Under the pieces are notes generated by a model. The model made no database searches. It worked only from the letters and a program-made list of their open reading frames with translations, and was not told the DNA's origin. DNA of 34,934 bases from JARRQJ01 sp037381915. GTDB lineage: Bacteria > Pseudomonadota > Gammaproteobacteria > DRLM01. How positions within the stretch are numbered: position 1 is the stretch's first letter; every line of letters begins with the position of its first letter. Shown one piece after another: positions 17,008-25,398 of this stretch. The DNA is taken from positions 1 through 34,934 of the forward strand of contig JARRQJ010000020.1 in assembly GCA_037381915.1 (NCBI GenBank). The letters are read 5' to 3'. The translations under genes and the position numbers were made by a program.

Positions 17008-18279
17008 ATGGACCGACCGCTAACGCAAAACATTGATCCGCACCGCGGCCCTCTGGATCTCAAGGGCTACCGCGCGGCCGGCGGTTATCAGGCGGTAGAG
17101 AAGGCGCTGCGCCAACTCACCCCGCAAGAGATTACCCAGCAGGTCACCGATGCCAAACTGCGCGGGCGCGGCGGCGCCGGCTTTCCCGCCGGCCGCAAAT
17201 GGGCCGGCGTGCCCACGGGTGAGGACGCGCCCCACACCAGATACCTGGTGGTCAATGCCGACGAGATGGAGCCCGGCACCTTCAAGGACCGCGTCCTGCT
17301 GGAGGGCGATCCCCACCAGATGATCGAGGCGGTGATCATCAGCGCCTACGCCATCCAGGCGAGCGTGGCGTATATCTTCCTGCGCGGCGAATATACCTGT
17401 GCCGCAGAGCGCCTGCGCCACGCTATCACTGAGGCCTATGCCGCGGGCTGTTTAGGCCGCCGTCTGTTCGGCACCGACTTTAGCGTGGAACTGCACCTGC
17501 ACATGAGCGCGGGGCGTTACATCTGCGGCGAGAGCTCCGCCCTTCTCAATGCCCTGGAGGGACAGCGCGCTATCCCGCGCAAGGAGGTGCGCAGCGCCAC
17601 CGCCGGCCTGTGGGGCAAACCTACGGTAGTGAACAACGTGGAGACCCTGTACAACGTCCCCCACATCATCCTCCACGGCGTGAACTGGTACCGGGGCCTG
17701 AGCCGCAGCGACGACGGCGGCACCAAGATCTACGGCATCAGCGGCCAAGTCAAACGTCCCGGCTGGTGGGAACTGCCCATGGGCACCACCATGCGCGAAC
17801 TTTTGGAGGAGCACGCCGGCGGCATGCGCGACGGCTACGGCTTCCGTGGTCTGCTCCCGGGCGGTGCCTCCACCGAGTTCGTGCTGGATGAACACCTGGA
17901 CACTGCCATGGACTTCGATTCGCTGCAGGCGGTGGGCAGCCGCCTAGGCACCGGCACCATGATCGTGCTGGACGATCGCAACTGCCCCGTGGGAATGGTG
18001 CACAACCTGGAACGGTTCTTCGCCCAGGAATCCTGCGGCTGGTGCACGCCCTGCCGCGACGGCCTGCCTTGGACCGCGGCGCTGTTGCAGGGGCTGGAAC
18101 AGGGCGAAGGACAAGCGGGAGACCTGGAACTCCTGGATATGCATGCCCGCCAGATGGGACCGGGTCACACCTATTGCATGCTGGCGCCGGGGGCCGCCGA
18201 GCCCCTGCACAGTGCCCTCAAGTATTTTCGCGAAGACTTCGAGCGGCATATTCGTGAGAAAGGATGTTCGTATGCGTAA
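17008..18279 (+). CDS. nuoF: NADH-quinone oxidoreductase subunit F (flavin and NADH site)
   Basis: The 51-kDa subunit, 423 residues, binds NADH, FMN and [4Fe-4S] cluster N3. Nucleotide/flavin motifs are LRGRGGAGFPAGRKW (51-65) and NADEMEPGTFKDR (83-95), including Glu88, equivalent to E. coli Glu95. N3 ligands are C343, C346, C349 (ESCGWCTPCRDG) and C390. The stretch AGRYICGESSALLNALEG carries Ser176-Ser177 where E. coli has Glu183-Thr184; Glu183 has been linked by mutagenesis to discrimination against NADPH, so cofactor preference may differ. The protein ends about 20 residues earlier than the E. coli one. The 55-base gap before it holds no strong ribosome binding site (GAGAGA about ten bases upstream). 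Confidence 0.95.
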   Translation: MDRPLTQNIDPHRGPLDLKGYRAAGGYQAVEKALRQLTPQEITQQVTDAKLRGRGGAGFPAGRKWAGVPTGEDAPHTRYLVVNADEMEPGTFKDRVLLEGDPHQMIEAVIISAYAIQASVAYIFLRGEYTCAAERLRHAITEAYAAGCLGRRLFGTDFSVELHLHMSAGRYICGESSALLNALEGQRAIPRKEVRSATAGLWGKPTVVNNVETLYNVPHIILHGVNWYRGLSRSDDGGTKIYGISGQVKRPGWWELPMGTTMRELLEEHAGGMRDGYGFRGLLPGGASTEFVLDEHLDTAMDFDSLQAVGSRLGTGTMIVLDDRNCPVGMVHNLERFFAQESCGWCTPCRDGLPWTAALLQGLEQGEGQAGDLELLDMHARQMGPGHTYCMLAPGAAEPLHSALKYFREDFERHIREKGCSYA

Positions 18280-18438
18280 ACGCGCGACGGTGCCCACCAC
18301 CGCTAACGAAGCGTTCCTTGCGCCTCCGGGAGAAGGAACGGATAAAGGAGATCTATTCATGAAAGGTGTTTATTACCCCTCTCACCTTATCCCTCTCCCT
18401 GGAGAAGAGGGGACGGACTAGATGGGTTTGTGACACTC
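18280..18438 (+). repeat. Insert-like nuoF/nuoG spacer with displaced ribosome binding site
   Basis: This is the longest junction in the operon, 159 bases, whereas most others overlap. It holds a hairpin-forming stretch (GTTCCTT at 18312-18318 with AAGGAAC at 18332-18338), then AAAGGAGATCTATTCATG (ATG at 18359) opening a 20-codon frame, then a CCCTCTCACC...CCCTCTCCCTGGAGAAGAGGGG repeat-like stretch resembling one inside the element at 601-893. The real nuoG ATG at 18439 has no good ribosome binding site of its own. A repeat may have been inserted between the original site and the nuoG start. Confidence 0.45.
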
Positions 18439-21135
18439 ATGGCCACTGTCTACATCGACAATCTGTCCTACCAGGCCGACGCAGGCGCGAACCTGTTGCA
18501 GGTGTGCCTGTCCCTGGGTTTCGACATCCCCTATTTCTGCTGGCACCCCGCGCTGGGGGCAGTGGGCGCCTGCCGGCAGTGCGCCATCAAGCAGTTCAAG
18601 GACGAACACGATACCAAGGGCCGCCTCTACATGGCGTGCATGACGCCGGTGACCGACGGCATGCGCATCAGCATTGAGAACGACGAGGTCAAGGCCTTCC
18701 ACGCCGGGGTCATCGAGTGGCTAATGACCAACCACCCCCACGACTGCCCGGTGTGCGACGAGGGCGGCGAATGCCACCTGCAGGACATGACCGTGCTCAG
18801 CGGCCACACCTATCGCAGGTTTCGTTTTTCCAAGCGCACCTTCCGCAACCAAGACCTGGGGCCGTTCATCAACCATGAGATGAATCGCTGCATCACGTGC
18901 TACCGCTGCGTGCGCTTTTATAATGACTACGCGGGCGGTACTGACTTCGCTGCGATGGCCTCCAAGAACCATGTCTATTTCGGCCGCCACGAGGACGGCG
19001 TGTTGGAAAACGAATTCAGCGGCAATCTGGTTGAGATCTGCCCCACCGGCGTGTTTACCGACAAGACCTTGAAGGAACACTACACCCGCAAGTGGGACCT
19101 GCAGTGCGCACCATCGGTGTGCCAGCACTGCGGTGTCGGCTGCAACACCCTCCCGGGGGAACGCTACGGCAGCCTGCGCCGCATCTACAACCGCTATCAC
19201 GGCGAGGTCAACGGCTACTTCCTTTGCGACCGGGGCCGCTACGGCTACGGTTTCGTCAACAGCGATATGCGCGTGCGCCAGCCGCAACGGCGCCAGGACG
19301 GCGAGGCCCACGCCCTCGCGGTGCCGGACGCCTTGCAGAACGCCGCCGCGCTGCTGCAGGGCCGGCGCCTCATGGGCATTGCCTCGCCGCGCGCCTCCCT
19401 GGAGGCCAACGCCCTGCTGCGTCGCCTGGTGGGGCCGGACGCGTTTTATGCCGGTGTCGCCATGGAGGAATGGCGCTGTCTTCAAGCCATACGGCGGGCG
19501 CTGGCACAAAGTCCGGCACGCACGCCGTCGTTGCGCGAAGTGGAAGCGGCCGACGCCATACTGATCCTGGGCGAAGACGTCACCCAGACCGCGGCACGCC
19601 TCGCCCTGGCCCTGCGCCAGGCGGTGCGCCAGGATAGCTTCGTCCAGGCCGCCGCCCTCAAGATACCAACCTGGAAGGACGGCGCGGTGCGCAGCGCCGT
19701 ACCCGAGACTCGCGCGCCGCTGTATATCGCCAGCCCCTTCTCCACCAAGCTCGACGACGTGGCGCAAAGGACCTTCCGCGCCGGCCCGGAGGAGATCGCC
19801 CGCCTGGGTTTCGCCGTCGCCCACACCGTGGATGAAAACGCGCCGGCGGTAAGCGACCTCGCCGATGACGACGTGGCACTGGCCGGGGAGATCGCCCACC
19901 GCCTTGCCGCGGCGCAGCGGCCCTTGATCGTCTCCGGCACCGGCTGCGCCGATCCTGCCCTCATCGAGGCCGCAGCCAACGTCGCCGCGGCGCTGTGCCG
20001 CCGCGGACGCCCCGCCGCGCTGAGCTATACGATGCCGGAATGCAACAGCCTGGGCCTCGCCCTGCTCGAGCCGCGCGCGCTGGAGGAGGCGCTGAGCGAC
20101 GCGGCGCAGGCGCCGGTGGATACCTTGATCATCCTGGAGAACGATCTTTACCAGCGCGCGTCCCGTTCGCAGATCGACGCCTTACTCGCCGGCGCCAGGC
20201 AGATTCTGCTCCTCGATCACCTGCATACGCCCACTGCCGATCACGCCGACCTGACCCTGCCCGCCGCCACATTCGCCGAGGGCGACGGCACGCTGATTAG
20301 TCATGAAGGACGCGCCCAGCGTTACTTTCGGGTCTTCGTCCCCGAAGAAGATACGATCCGGCCAAGCTGGCGCTGGCTGGCGGACCTGGCGACGAGCGGT
20401 GAGCACGCCGCGCCAGCGTACTCCCTGGATCAAGTGCTGGCATGGCTGGCACGGCAATTTCCCGCCTTGGCGCCCGTTGCCGGCGCCGCGCCCGGAGCGA
20501 CGTTTCGCGCTTCGGGCCAGCGTATCCCCCGCCAGCCTGCGCGCTACAGCGGCCGCACCGCCATGAACGCCGACCGCAGCGTACACGAACCCAAGCCGCC
20601 AACGGATGACGACAGCCCCCTGGCGTTCTCCATGGAGGGCTACAGCGGCGAACCGCCGCCCGCCCTCATCACCCATGCCTGGGCGCCGCGCTGGAATTCG
20701 GTGCAGGCCTATAACAAGTTTCAGCAGGAGGTAGGTGGACCGCTGCGCGGCGGCGATCCCGGCGTGCGCCTGCTGGAACCGGCACCACTGGACCGCTTCA
20801 CCTATTTTCAAGCCCTCCCGCCGCCCGGACCACGCAACGGCCGCTGGCGGGTAGTGCCGCGCCATCACCTGTTCGGCAGCGACGAACAAAGCCTGTACAC
20901 GCCGGCGATCGCAGCACGGGCACCCGCACCCTATCTCGCCATCGCGCCCGATGACGCGGCCGCCCTCGGCGTTGCCGACGGCGATCCGGTGGACCTGATC
21001 ATGGACGGCGTACTGCAGCGCCTGCCGGCGGCACTGTTACCCGGACTGGCCGCCGGCGTCGTGGCCGTGCCGCGATTGCCCGGCGTGGACATTGTCGATT
21101 CGCGCTACGGTGAACTGAGCAGGGGCAAGCCGTGA
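18439..21135 (+). CDS. nuoG: NADH-quinone oxidoreductase subunit G
   Basis: The 898-residue large iron-sulfur subunit of the NADH module. Visible cluster ligands: N1b (C34, C45, C48, C67), N5 (H99, C103, C106, C112), N4 (C151, C154, C157, C201) and the E. coli-type extra cluster N7 (C228, C231, C235, C263, the same numbers as in E. coli). A molybdopterin-oxidoreductase-like domain without cofactor follows, then the C-terminal region with FSMEGYSGE, WNSVQAYNKFQQEVGG and HHLFGSDEQS typical of enteric NuoG. The start at ATG 18439 (MATVYIDN) aligns with the E. coli start; the GTG at 18430 is less likely. No clear ribosome binding site precedes it. The stop overlaps nuoH (GTGA). Confidence 0.95.
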   Translation: MATVYIDNLSYQADAGANLLQVCLSLGFDIPYFCWHPALGAVGACRQCAIKQFKDEHDTKGRLYMACMTPVTDGMRISIENDEVKAFHAGVIEWLMTNHPHDCPVCDEGGECHLQDMTVLSGHTYRRFRFSKRTFRNQDLGPFINHEMNRCITCYRCVRFYNDYAGGTDFAAMASKNHVYFGRHEDGVLENEFSGNLVEICPTGVFTDKTLKEHYTRKWDLQCAPSVCQHCGVGCNTLPGERYGSLRRIYNRYHGEVNGYFLCDRGRYGYGFVNSDMRVRQPQRRQDGEAHALAVPDALQNAAALLQGRRLMGIASPRASLEANALLRRLVGPDAFYAGVAMEEWRCLQAIRRALAQSPARTPSLREVEAADAILILGEDVTQTAARLALALRQAVRQDSFVQAAALKIPTWKDGAVRSAVPETRAPLYIASPFSTKLDDVAQRTFRAGPEEIARLGFAVAHTVDENAPAVSDLADDDVALAGEIAHRLAAAQRPLIVSGTGCADPALIEAAANVAAALCRRGRPAALSYTMPECNSLGLALLEPRALEEALSDAAQAPVDTLIILENDLYQRASRSQIDALLAGARQILLLDHLHTPTADHADLTLPAATFAEGDGTLISHEGRAQRYFRVFVPEEDTIRPSWRWLADLATSGEHAAPAYSLDQVLAWLARQFPALAPVAGAAPGATFRASGQRIPRQPARYSGRTAMNADRSVHEPKPPTDDDSPLAFSMEGYSGEPPPALITHAWAPRWNSVQAYNKFQQEVGGPLRGGDPGVRLLEPAPLDRFTYFQALPPPGPRNGRWRVVPRHHLFGSDEQSLYTPAIAARAPAPYLAIAPDDAAALGVADGDPVDLIMDGVLQRLPAALLPGLAAGVVAVPRLPGVDIVDSRYGELSRGKP

Positions 21136-22082
21136 CCGGCGTGACTCGTTTCTGGGTGGTGGGCGCCACGGTGCTGGTCGGGGTGCTGCTGTCTTCTGCG
21201 CTGCTGATCTGGGTGGAGCGCCGGTTGCTGGGCTTGTGGCAGGACCGCTACGGGCCCAACCGGGTCGGGCCCTTCGGGCTGCTGCAGGTGGTGGCGGACA
21301 TGGGCAAGATATTTTTCAAGGAGGACTGGATCCCGCCCTTCGCCGACAAGCCGGTGTTCGTGCTGGCGCCGGCCGTGGCGGTAGCGGCGAGCCTGATCGC
21401 CTTTGCCGTAATCCCCCTCGCTCCGGGCTGGATGATCAGCGATCTCGACATCGGTCTGCTGTTCTTCCTCGCCATGACCGCCCTGAGCGTATACAGCGTG
21501 GTACTGGGTGGCTGGGCCTCCGACAGTAAGTACGCCCTGCTGGGCGCGCTGCGCGCCGCGGCGCAAATGCTGAGCTATGAGGTGTTCATGGGTATCTCCC
21601 TGATGGGGGTGGTGATGCTGGCGGGCTCCTTCGATCTCAACCGGATCGTGGCGGCACAGCAGGGGCTGTGGTACGTGGTGCCCCAGTTCCTCGGTTTCAT
21701 CGTGTTCCTGGTGGCGGGCGTCGCCGGCGTCCATCGCATGCCCTTCGACCTGCCCGAGGCGGAACAGGAACTGGTGGCCGGCTTTCACACCGAATATTCC
21801 GGCCTGAAGTTCGGGCTGTTCTTCGTTGGTGAATACGTAGGCATCCTGCTGGTGTCGGCGCTAACCGTCACCCTGTTTCTGGGCGGCTGGCGGGGCCCGT
21901 GGCTGCCACCGGTGCTGTGGTTCCTACTCAAGCTGGCCGTGTTCGTGGTGCTGTTCATCCTGCTGCGCGCCGCCCTGCCGCGGCCGCGCTACGACCAGCT
22001 CATGGCCTTCGGCTGGAAGGTGATGCTGCCACTGTCCCTGCTCAACCTGGCGGTAACGGGCGTGGTGGTGACCTGGCGATGA
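21132..22082 (+). CDS. nuoH: NADH-quinone oxidoreductase subunit H
   Basis: A 316-residue membrane subunit with about eight helices that forms the quinone chamber between the two arms. Conserved stretches are ERRLLGLWQDRYGPNRVGPF, QVVADMGKIFFKEDWIPP, the RMPFDLPEAEQELVAGFHTE loop rich in carboxylates, and YSGLKFGLFFVGEY. The start is GTG at 21132, overlapping the nuoG stop by four bases, which suggests translational coupling. Downstream the overlap pattern breaks: a palindromic repeat separates it from nuoI. Confidence 0.95.
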   Translation: MTGVTRFWVVGATVLVGVLLSSALLIWVERRLLGLWQDRYGPNRVGPFGLLQVVADMGKIFFKEDWIPPFADKPVFVLAPAVAVAASLIAFAVIPLAPGWMISDLDIGLLFFLAMTALSVYSVVLGGWASDSKYALLGALRAAAQMLSYEVFMGISLMGVVMLAGSFDLNRIVAAQQGLWYVVPQFLGFIVFLVAGVAGVHRMPFDLPEAEQELVAGFHTEYSGLKFGLFFVGEYVGILLVSALTVTLFLGGWRGPWLPPVLWFLLKLAVFVVLFILLRAALPRPRYDQLMAFGWKVMLPLSLLNLAVTGVVVTWR

Positions 22083-22091
22083 AAGGCATCA

Positions 22092-22165
22092 GCCACAGGG
22101 GACACAGAGAACCCTGAGATTAGAAAGCGCGTTTTATCTCTATGTAACGCTGTGTCCTCTGTGGC
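22092..22165. repeat. Palindromic repeat between nuoH and nuoI
   Basis: GCCACAGGGGACACAGAG (22092-22109) pairs with CGCTGTGTCCTCTGTGGC (22148-22165): 16 of 18 positions match. The 38-base centre contains a second, smaller pairing (GAGAT at 22116-22120 with ATCTC at 22136-22140). CCACAG-ACACAGAG palindromes recur between genes in many bacterial genomes and behave like small mobile or REP-type units. Here it would fold in the nuo mRNA and could attenuate or stabilise the 3' half of the operon. Confidence 0.7.
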
Positions 22166-22183
22166 CAAAAAAGGAGAAGATCT

Positions 22184-22699
22184 ATGGGCAGTTTGTTACA
22201 GACTCTGTGGCGCATCTTCAAGCACGCCTTCCGCAAACGGGTCACAGTGCAATATCCCGATGAGCGCCCGGCGATCCCGCCGCGCTGGCGCGGGCGCATC
22301 GTGCTCACCCGCGACCCCGACGGCGCGGAACGCTGCGTCGCCTGTCACCTCTGTTCCGCGGTGTGTCCGGTAGCCTGCATCGCCCTTCAGGCCACCGAGG
22401 ATGCCCATGGCAGGCGCTATCCCGAATTCTTCCGCATCAATTTCTCGCGCTGCATCTTCTGCGGCATGTGCGAGGAGGCCTGCCCCACCTACGCCATCCA
22501 ACTCACCCCGGATTTCGAAATGGGGGAATTCCACCGTCCCAATCTGGTGTACGAAAAGGAACACCTCACCATCAGCGGCATGGGCAAATATCCCGGCTAC
22601 AACTTCTATCGTGAGGCGGGGCTGGCCATCGGCGGCAAGGACAAAGGTCAGGCGGACCACGAGGCGCCGCCGGTGGACCTGCGCAGCCTGCTGCCCTGA
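22184..22699 (+). CDS. nuoI: NADH-quinone oxidoreductase subunit I
   Basis: A 171-residue ferredoxin-like subunit linking NuoG to NuoB through clusters N6a and N6b. The two [4Fe-4S] motifs are C51, C54, C57, C61 (CVACHLCSAVCP) and C90, C93, C96, C100 (CIFCGMCEEACP). The flanking RGRIVLTRDPDGAERC and LTPDFEMGEF segments and the ending RSLLP are close to E. coli NuoI. AAGGAGAAG lies just before the ATG at 22184, as if compensating for lost coupling with nuoH across the palindromic spacer. nuoJ follows after 19 bases. Confidence 0.96.
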   Translation: MGSLLQTLWRIFKHAFRKRVTVQYPDERPAIPPRWRGRIVLTRDPDGAERCVACHLCSAVCPVACIALQATEDAHGRRYPEFFRINFSRCIFCGMCEEACPTYAIQLTPDFEMGEFHRPNLVYEKEHLTISGMGKYPGYNFYREAGLAIGGKDKGQADHEAPPVDLRSLLP

Positions 22700-22718
22700 T
22701 CAGACTTGGGAGAAAACC

Positions 22719-23216
22719 ATGACCATCGCCTTCTACGTCGCTGCCTTCATCGCCCTGGCCGCCACCGGCATGGTGATCACCCGTCTCAACGCGGTGCATG
22801 CCCTGCTCTATCTGGTGGTATCGCTGCTGGCAGTGGCCCTGGTGTTCTATGTACTGGGGGCACCGTTCGCCGCGGCGCTGGAGGTAATCATCTACGCCGG
22901 TGCCATCATGGTGCTGTTCGTATTCGTGGTGATGATCCTCAACCTGGGTCCTGAACAGGAACAGCAGGAGCGGCGCTGGCTGACGCCGGGTATCTGGGTT
23001 GGACCTTCATTGCTGGCGGCGCTGCTGCTGGCGGAATTAATGGTGCTGCTCTCCGGCCATGACATCCCGCGCAGCGCAGTGGACGCCGCGCAAGTGGGCA
23101 TGGCGCTCTACGGGCCATACATCCTGGCGGTGGAGCTGGCCTCATTGCTGCTGCTGGGCGGACTGGTGGCCGCCTATCACATCGGCCGTCGCACCACAGC
23201 GCAAGATCTACGCTGA
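22719..23216 (+). CDS. nuoJ: NADH-quinone oxidoreductase subunit J
   Basis: A 165-residue membrane subunit with five helices. The third-helix segment ALEVIIYAGAIMVLFVFVVMILNLG is the diagnostic stretch, with the pi-bulge region important for coupling quinone reduction to pumping. The start is ATG 22719 after GGGAGAAAA; the longer open frame from 22401 runs antisense-style through nuoI in another frame and has no similarity there. The last base of its stop is the first base of the nuoK ATG. Confidence 0.95.
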   Translation: MTIAFYVAAFIALAATGMVITRLNAVHALLYLVVSLLAVALVFYVLGAPFAAALEVIIYAGAIMVLFVFVVMILNLGPEQEQQERRWLTPGIWVGPSLLAALLLAELMVLLSGHDIPRSAVDAAQVGMALYGPYILAVELASLLLLGGLVAAYHIGRRTTAQDLR

Positions 23217-23524
23217 TGGCCGCGGTACCCCTTGCATACAGCCTGTGGTTCGCGGCGGCGCTATTCGCCCTGGGCCTCATCGGCCTACTGATACGGCGCA
23301 ATCTACTGTTCATGCTCATGGGCATTGAGATCATGCTCAACGCCGCGGGTGTGGCCTTCGTGGCGGCCGGGGCGCGCTGGGGGCAGGCCGACGGCCAGGT
23401 GATGTTCATCCTGATCCTGACCCTGGCGGCGGCCGAGGTGGCGGTGGGCCTGGCCCTGGTGCTGCAGATCCATCGGCGGCGCGAAACCGTGGACGCCGAC
23501 GATGCCAGCGAGATGCGGGGCTGA
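23216..23524 (+). CDS. nuoK: NADH-quinone oxidoreductase subunit K
   Basis: A 102-residue, three-helix membrane subunit homologous to MrpC. The two membrane glutamates of the family are visible, in LMGIEIMLNAAG and LAAAEVAVGLAL, and form part of the proton path between NuoJ and NuoN. The start codon overlaps the nuoJ stop by one base and the stop is two bases from the nuoL ATG. The length matches E. coli NuoK (100). Confidence 0.96.
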   Translation: MAAVPLAYSLWFAAALFALGLIGLLIRRNLLFMLMGIEIMLNAAGVAFVAAGARWGQADGQVMFILILTLAAAEVAVGLALVLQIHRRRETVDADDASEMRG

Positions 23525-23526
23525 TC

Positions 23527-25398
23527 ATGTTAGCCCTGTCCTGGCTCATCCCCGCCCTACCCCTCACCGGTTTCATCGTGCTGGCCCTGTTCGGCGGGGG
23601 GCTGTCGCCGCGGCGCATCGCGGCGGTGGCGGTGGGTGCCGCGGGACTCGCGGCGCTGGCAGCCTTGTCGGTGGGGGCGGACTTCCTGCTGCATCCCCCA
23701 TCCATGGGATATTTCCTGCTGCAGATCGGACCGTGGATCGATGCCGCCGGCCTGCATACCGATTTCGCCCTCTACCTCGATCCGCTGGCCGTCACGATGA
23801 TGATGGTGATCACCGTGGTGGGCTTTCTCATCCACCTCTACTCCGCCGAGCACATGGCCGGTGACGAGGGCTATCGTCGTTATTTCGCGTACCTCAATCT
23901 GTTCGTCGTCGCCATGCTGACCCTGGTCCTGGCGGACAACCTGCTGCTGCTGTTCCTCGGCTGGGAAGGAGTGGGCCTGTGCAGCTATCTGCTGATCGGC
24001 TACTGGTATCGCGAGGTTGCCAATGGCCGCGCCGCGCGCAAGGCCTTCATCGTCACCCGGGTCGCCGACGCCGCCTTCGCGGTGGGACTGCTGCTGCTGT
24101 TCACCCAGTTCGGCACCCTGGCGATCCGGCCGCTGATGGACCAGCTGCCGCTGCACTGGGCGCCGGGTTCGCCGCTGGCGCTGATTGCCGCGAGCCTGCT
24201 GATGATCGGGGCCCTAGGCAAGTCGGCGCAGGCGCCCTTCCAGGTGTGGCTGCCGGACGCCATGGCGGGCCCCACCCCGGTCAGCGCTCTGATCCACGCC
24301 GCTACCATGGTCACCGCCGGGGTCTATCTCATCGCCCGTACCCATGCACTCTTTATATTGGCGCCGCCGGTATTGGCGGCAGTTGCGGTAATCGGCGCCC
24401 TCACCCTGCTGCTGGCCGCGGGCGCCGCCGTAACCCAGCGCGATATCAAACGCATCCTCGCCTATTCCACCATCAGCCAGATCGGCTACATGTTCCTCGC
24501 CCTGGGGGTGGGCGCCTGGTCCGCGGCGATCTTTCATTTCATGACCCACGCCTTCTTCAAGGCCTTGCTGTTCCTGAGCGCGGGGGTGGTGATCCAGGCC
24601 CTCGACGACGAACACGACATCTTCAAGATGGGCGGCCTGCGCCGCGCCCTGCCCAGCGCCTACTGGGGCTTTCTGGTCGGCGGCGCCTCCCTGGCGGCCC
24701 TGCCACTGGTGACTTCCGGCTTTTACAGCAAGGATCAGATCCTGTGGTCGGCATGGGCCTCACCCTTGGGCGGTCACCTGTTATGGGCGGCAGGCTGGAT
24801 CGGGGCCCTGCTCACCGGCCTCTATACCTTTCGTTTGATCTTTACTGTGTTCTTCGGACCAGTGCAGACCGAGGTCACGCGCCTGCCCGGACTGCGGGTC
24901 AAGATCCCCCTCGTGGTCCTGGACGTGCTGGCGCTGACGAGCGGTGTGCTGTGGCTGCCCCCCATATTGGGCAATGTCACGCTGCTGCCCGATTTCCTGC
25001 ATGGCACCCTGCCCGCCCTCAAGCTCCACGCCAGCGGCGGTGTGGAGTGGTCACTGGAATCACTGGCAATCTTCGCCTCGCTGGGGGGGATCTATCTCGC
25101 CTATGCAATGTATTTGCGCCGCCGCCCCGCAGGCGGACCGGTGACCGACTTGGCGCGCCTGGGCTATGCAGGCTGGGGTTTCGATTGGCTCTATGAACGG
25201 CTGTTGCTTCGCCCCTATCTCCGCCTGGCTCACAGCAGTCGGCGCGACGTGATCGACGCCGGCTACGACGGCCTGGCCTGGCTCAGCCGTGCCGCCCATG
25301 GGATGCTCAGTGCACACCAGGACGGGCGGGTGCGCCGCTATGCCACGGGCATGGCCGCGGGAACGGTGCTGCTGATCGCCGTGGTGGCGCTGTTATGA
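23527..25398 (+). CDS. nuoL: NADH-quinone oxidoreductase subunit L
   Basis: A 623-residue antiporter-like subunit at the distal end of the membrane arm, with about sixteen helices, including the long lateral helix formed by the C-terminal part. Key proton-path residues are Glu147 in LFLGWEGVGLCSYLLIG and Lys232 in GALGKSAQAPFQVWLPDAM; the block TPVSALIHAATMVTAGVYL is diagnostic. The length is close to E. coli NuoL (613). The stop overlaps the nuoM start (ATGATG). No truncation or shift is seen. Confidence 0.96.
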   Translation: MLALSWLIPALPLTGFIVLALFGGGLSPRRIAAVAVGAAGLAALAALSVGADFLLHPPSMGYFLLQIGPWIDAAGLHTDFALYLDPLAVTMMMVITVVGFLIHLYSAEHMAGDEGYRRYFAYLNLFVVAMLTLVLADNLLLLFLGWEGVGLCSYLLIGYWYREVANGRAARKAFIVTRVADAAFAVGLLLLFTQFGTLAIRPLMDQLPLHWAPGSPLALIAASLLMIGALGKSAQAPFQVWLPDAMAGPTPVSALIHAATMVTAGVYLIARTHALFILAPPVLAAVAVIGALTLLLAAGAAVTQRDIKRILAYSTISQIGYMFLALGVGAWSAAIFHFMTHAFFKALLFLSAGVVIQALDDEHDIFKMGGLRRALPSAYWGFLVGGASLAALPLVTSGFYSKDQILWSAWASPLGGHLLWAAGWIGALLTGLYTFRLIFTVFFGPVQTEVTRLPGLRVKIPLVVLDVLALTSGVLWLPPILGNVTLLPDFLHGTLPALKLHASGGVEWSLESLAIFASLGGIYLAYAMYLRRRPAGGPVTDLARLGYAGWGFDWLYERLLLRPYLRLAHSSRRDVIDAGYDGLAWLSRAAHGMLSAHQDGRVRRYATGMAAGTVLLIAVVALL

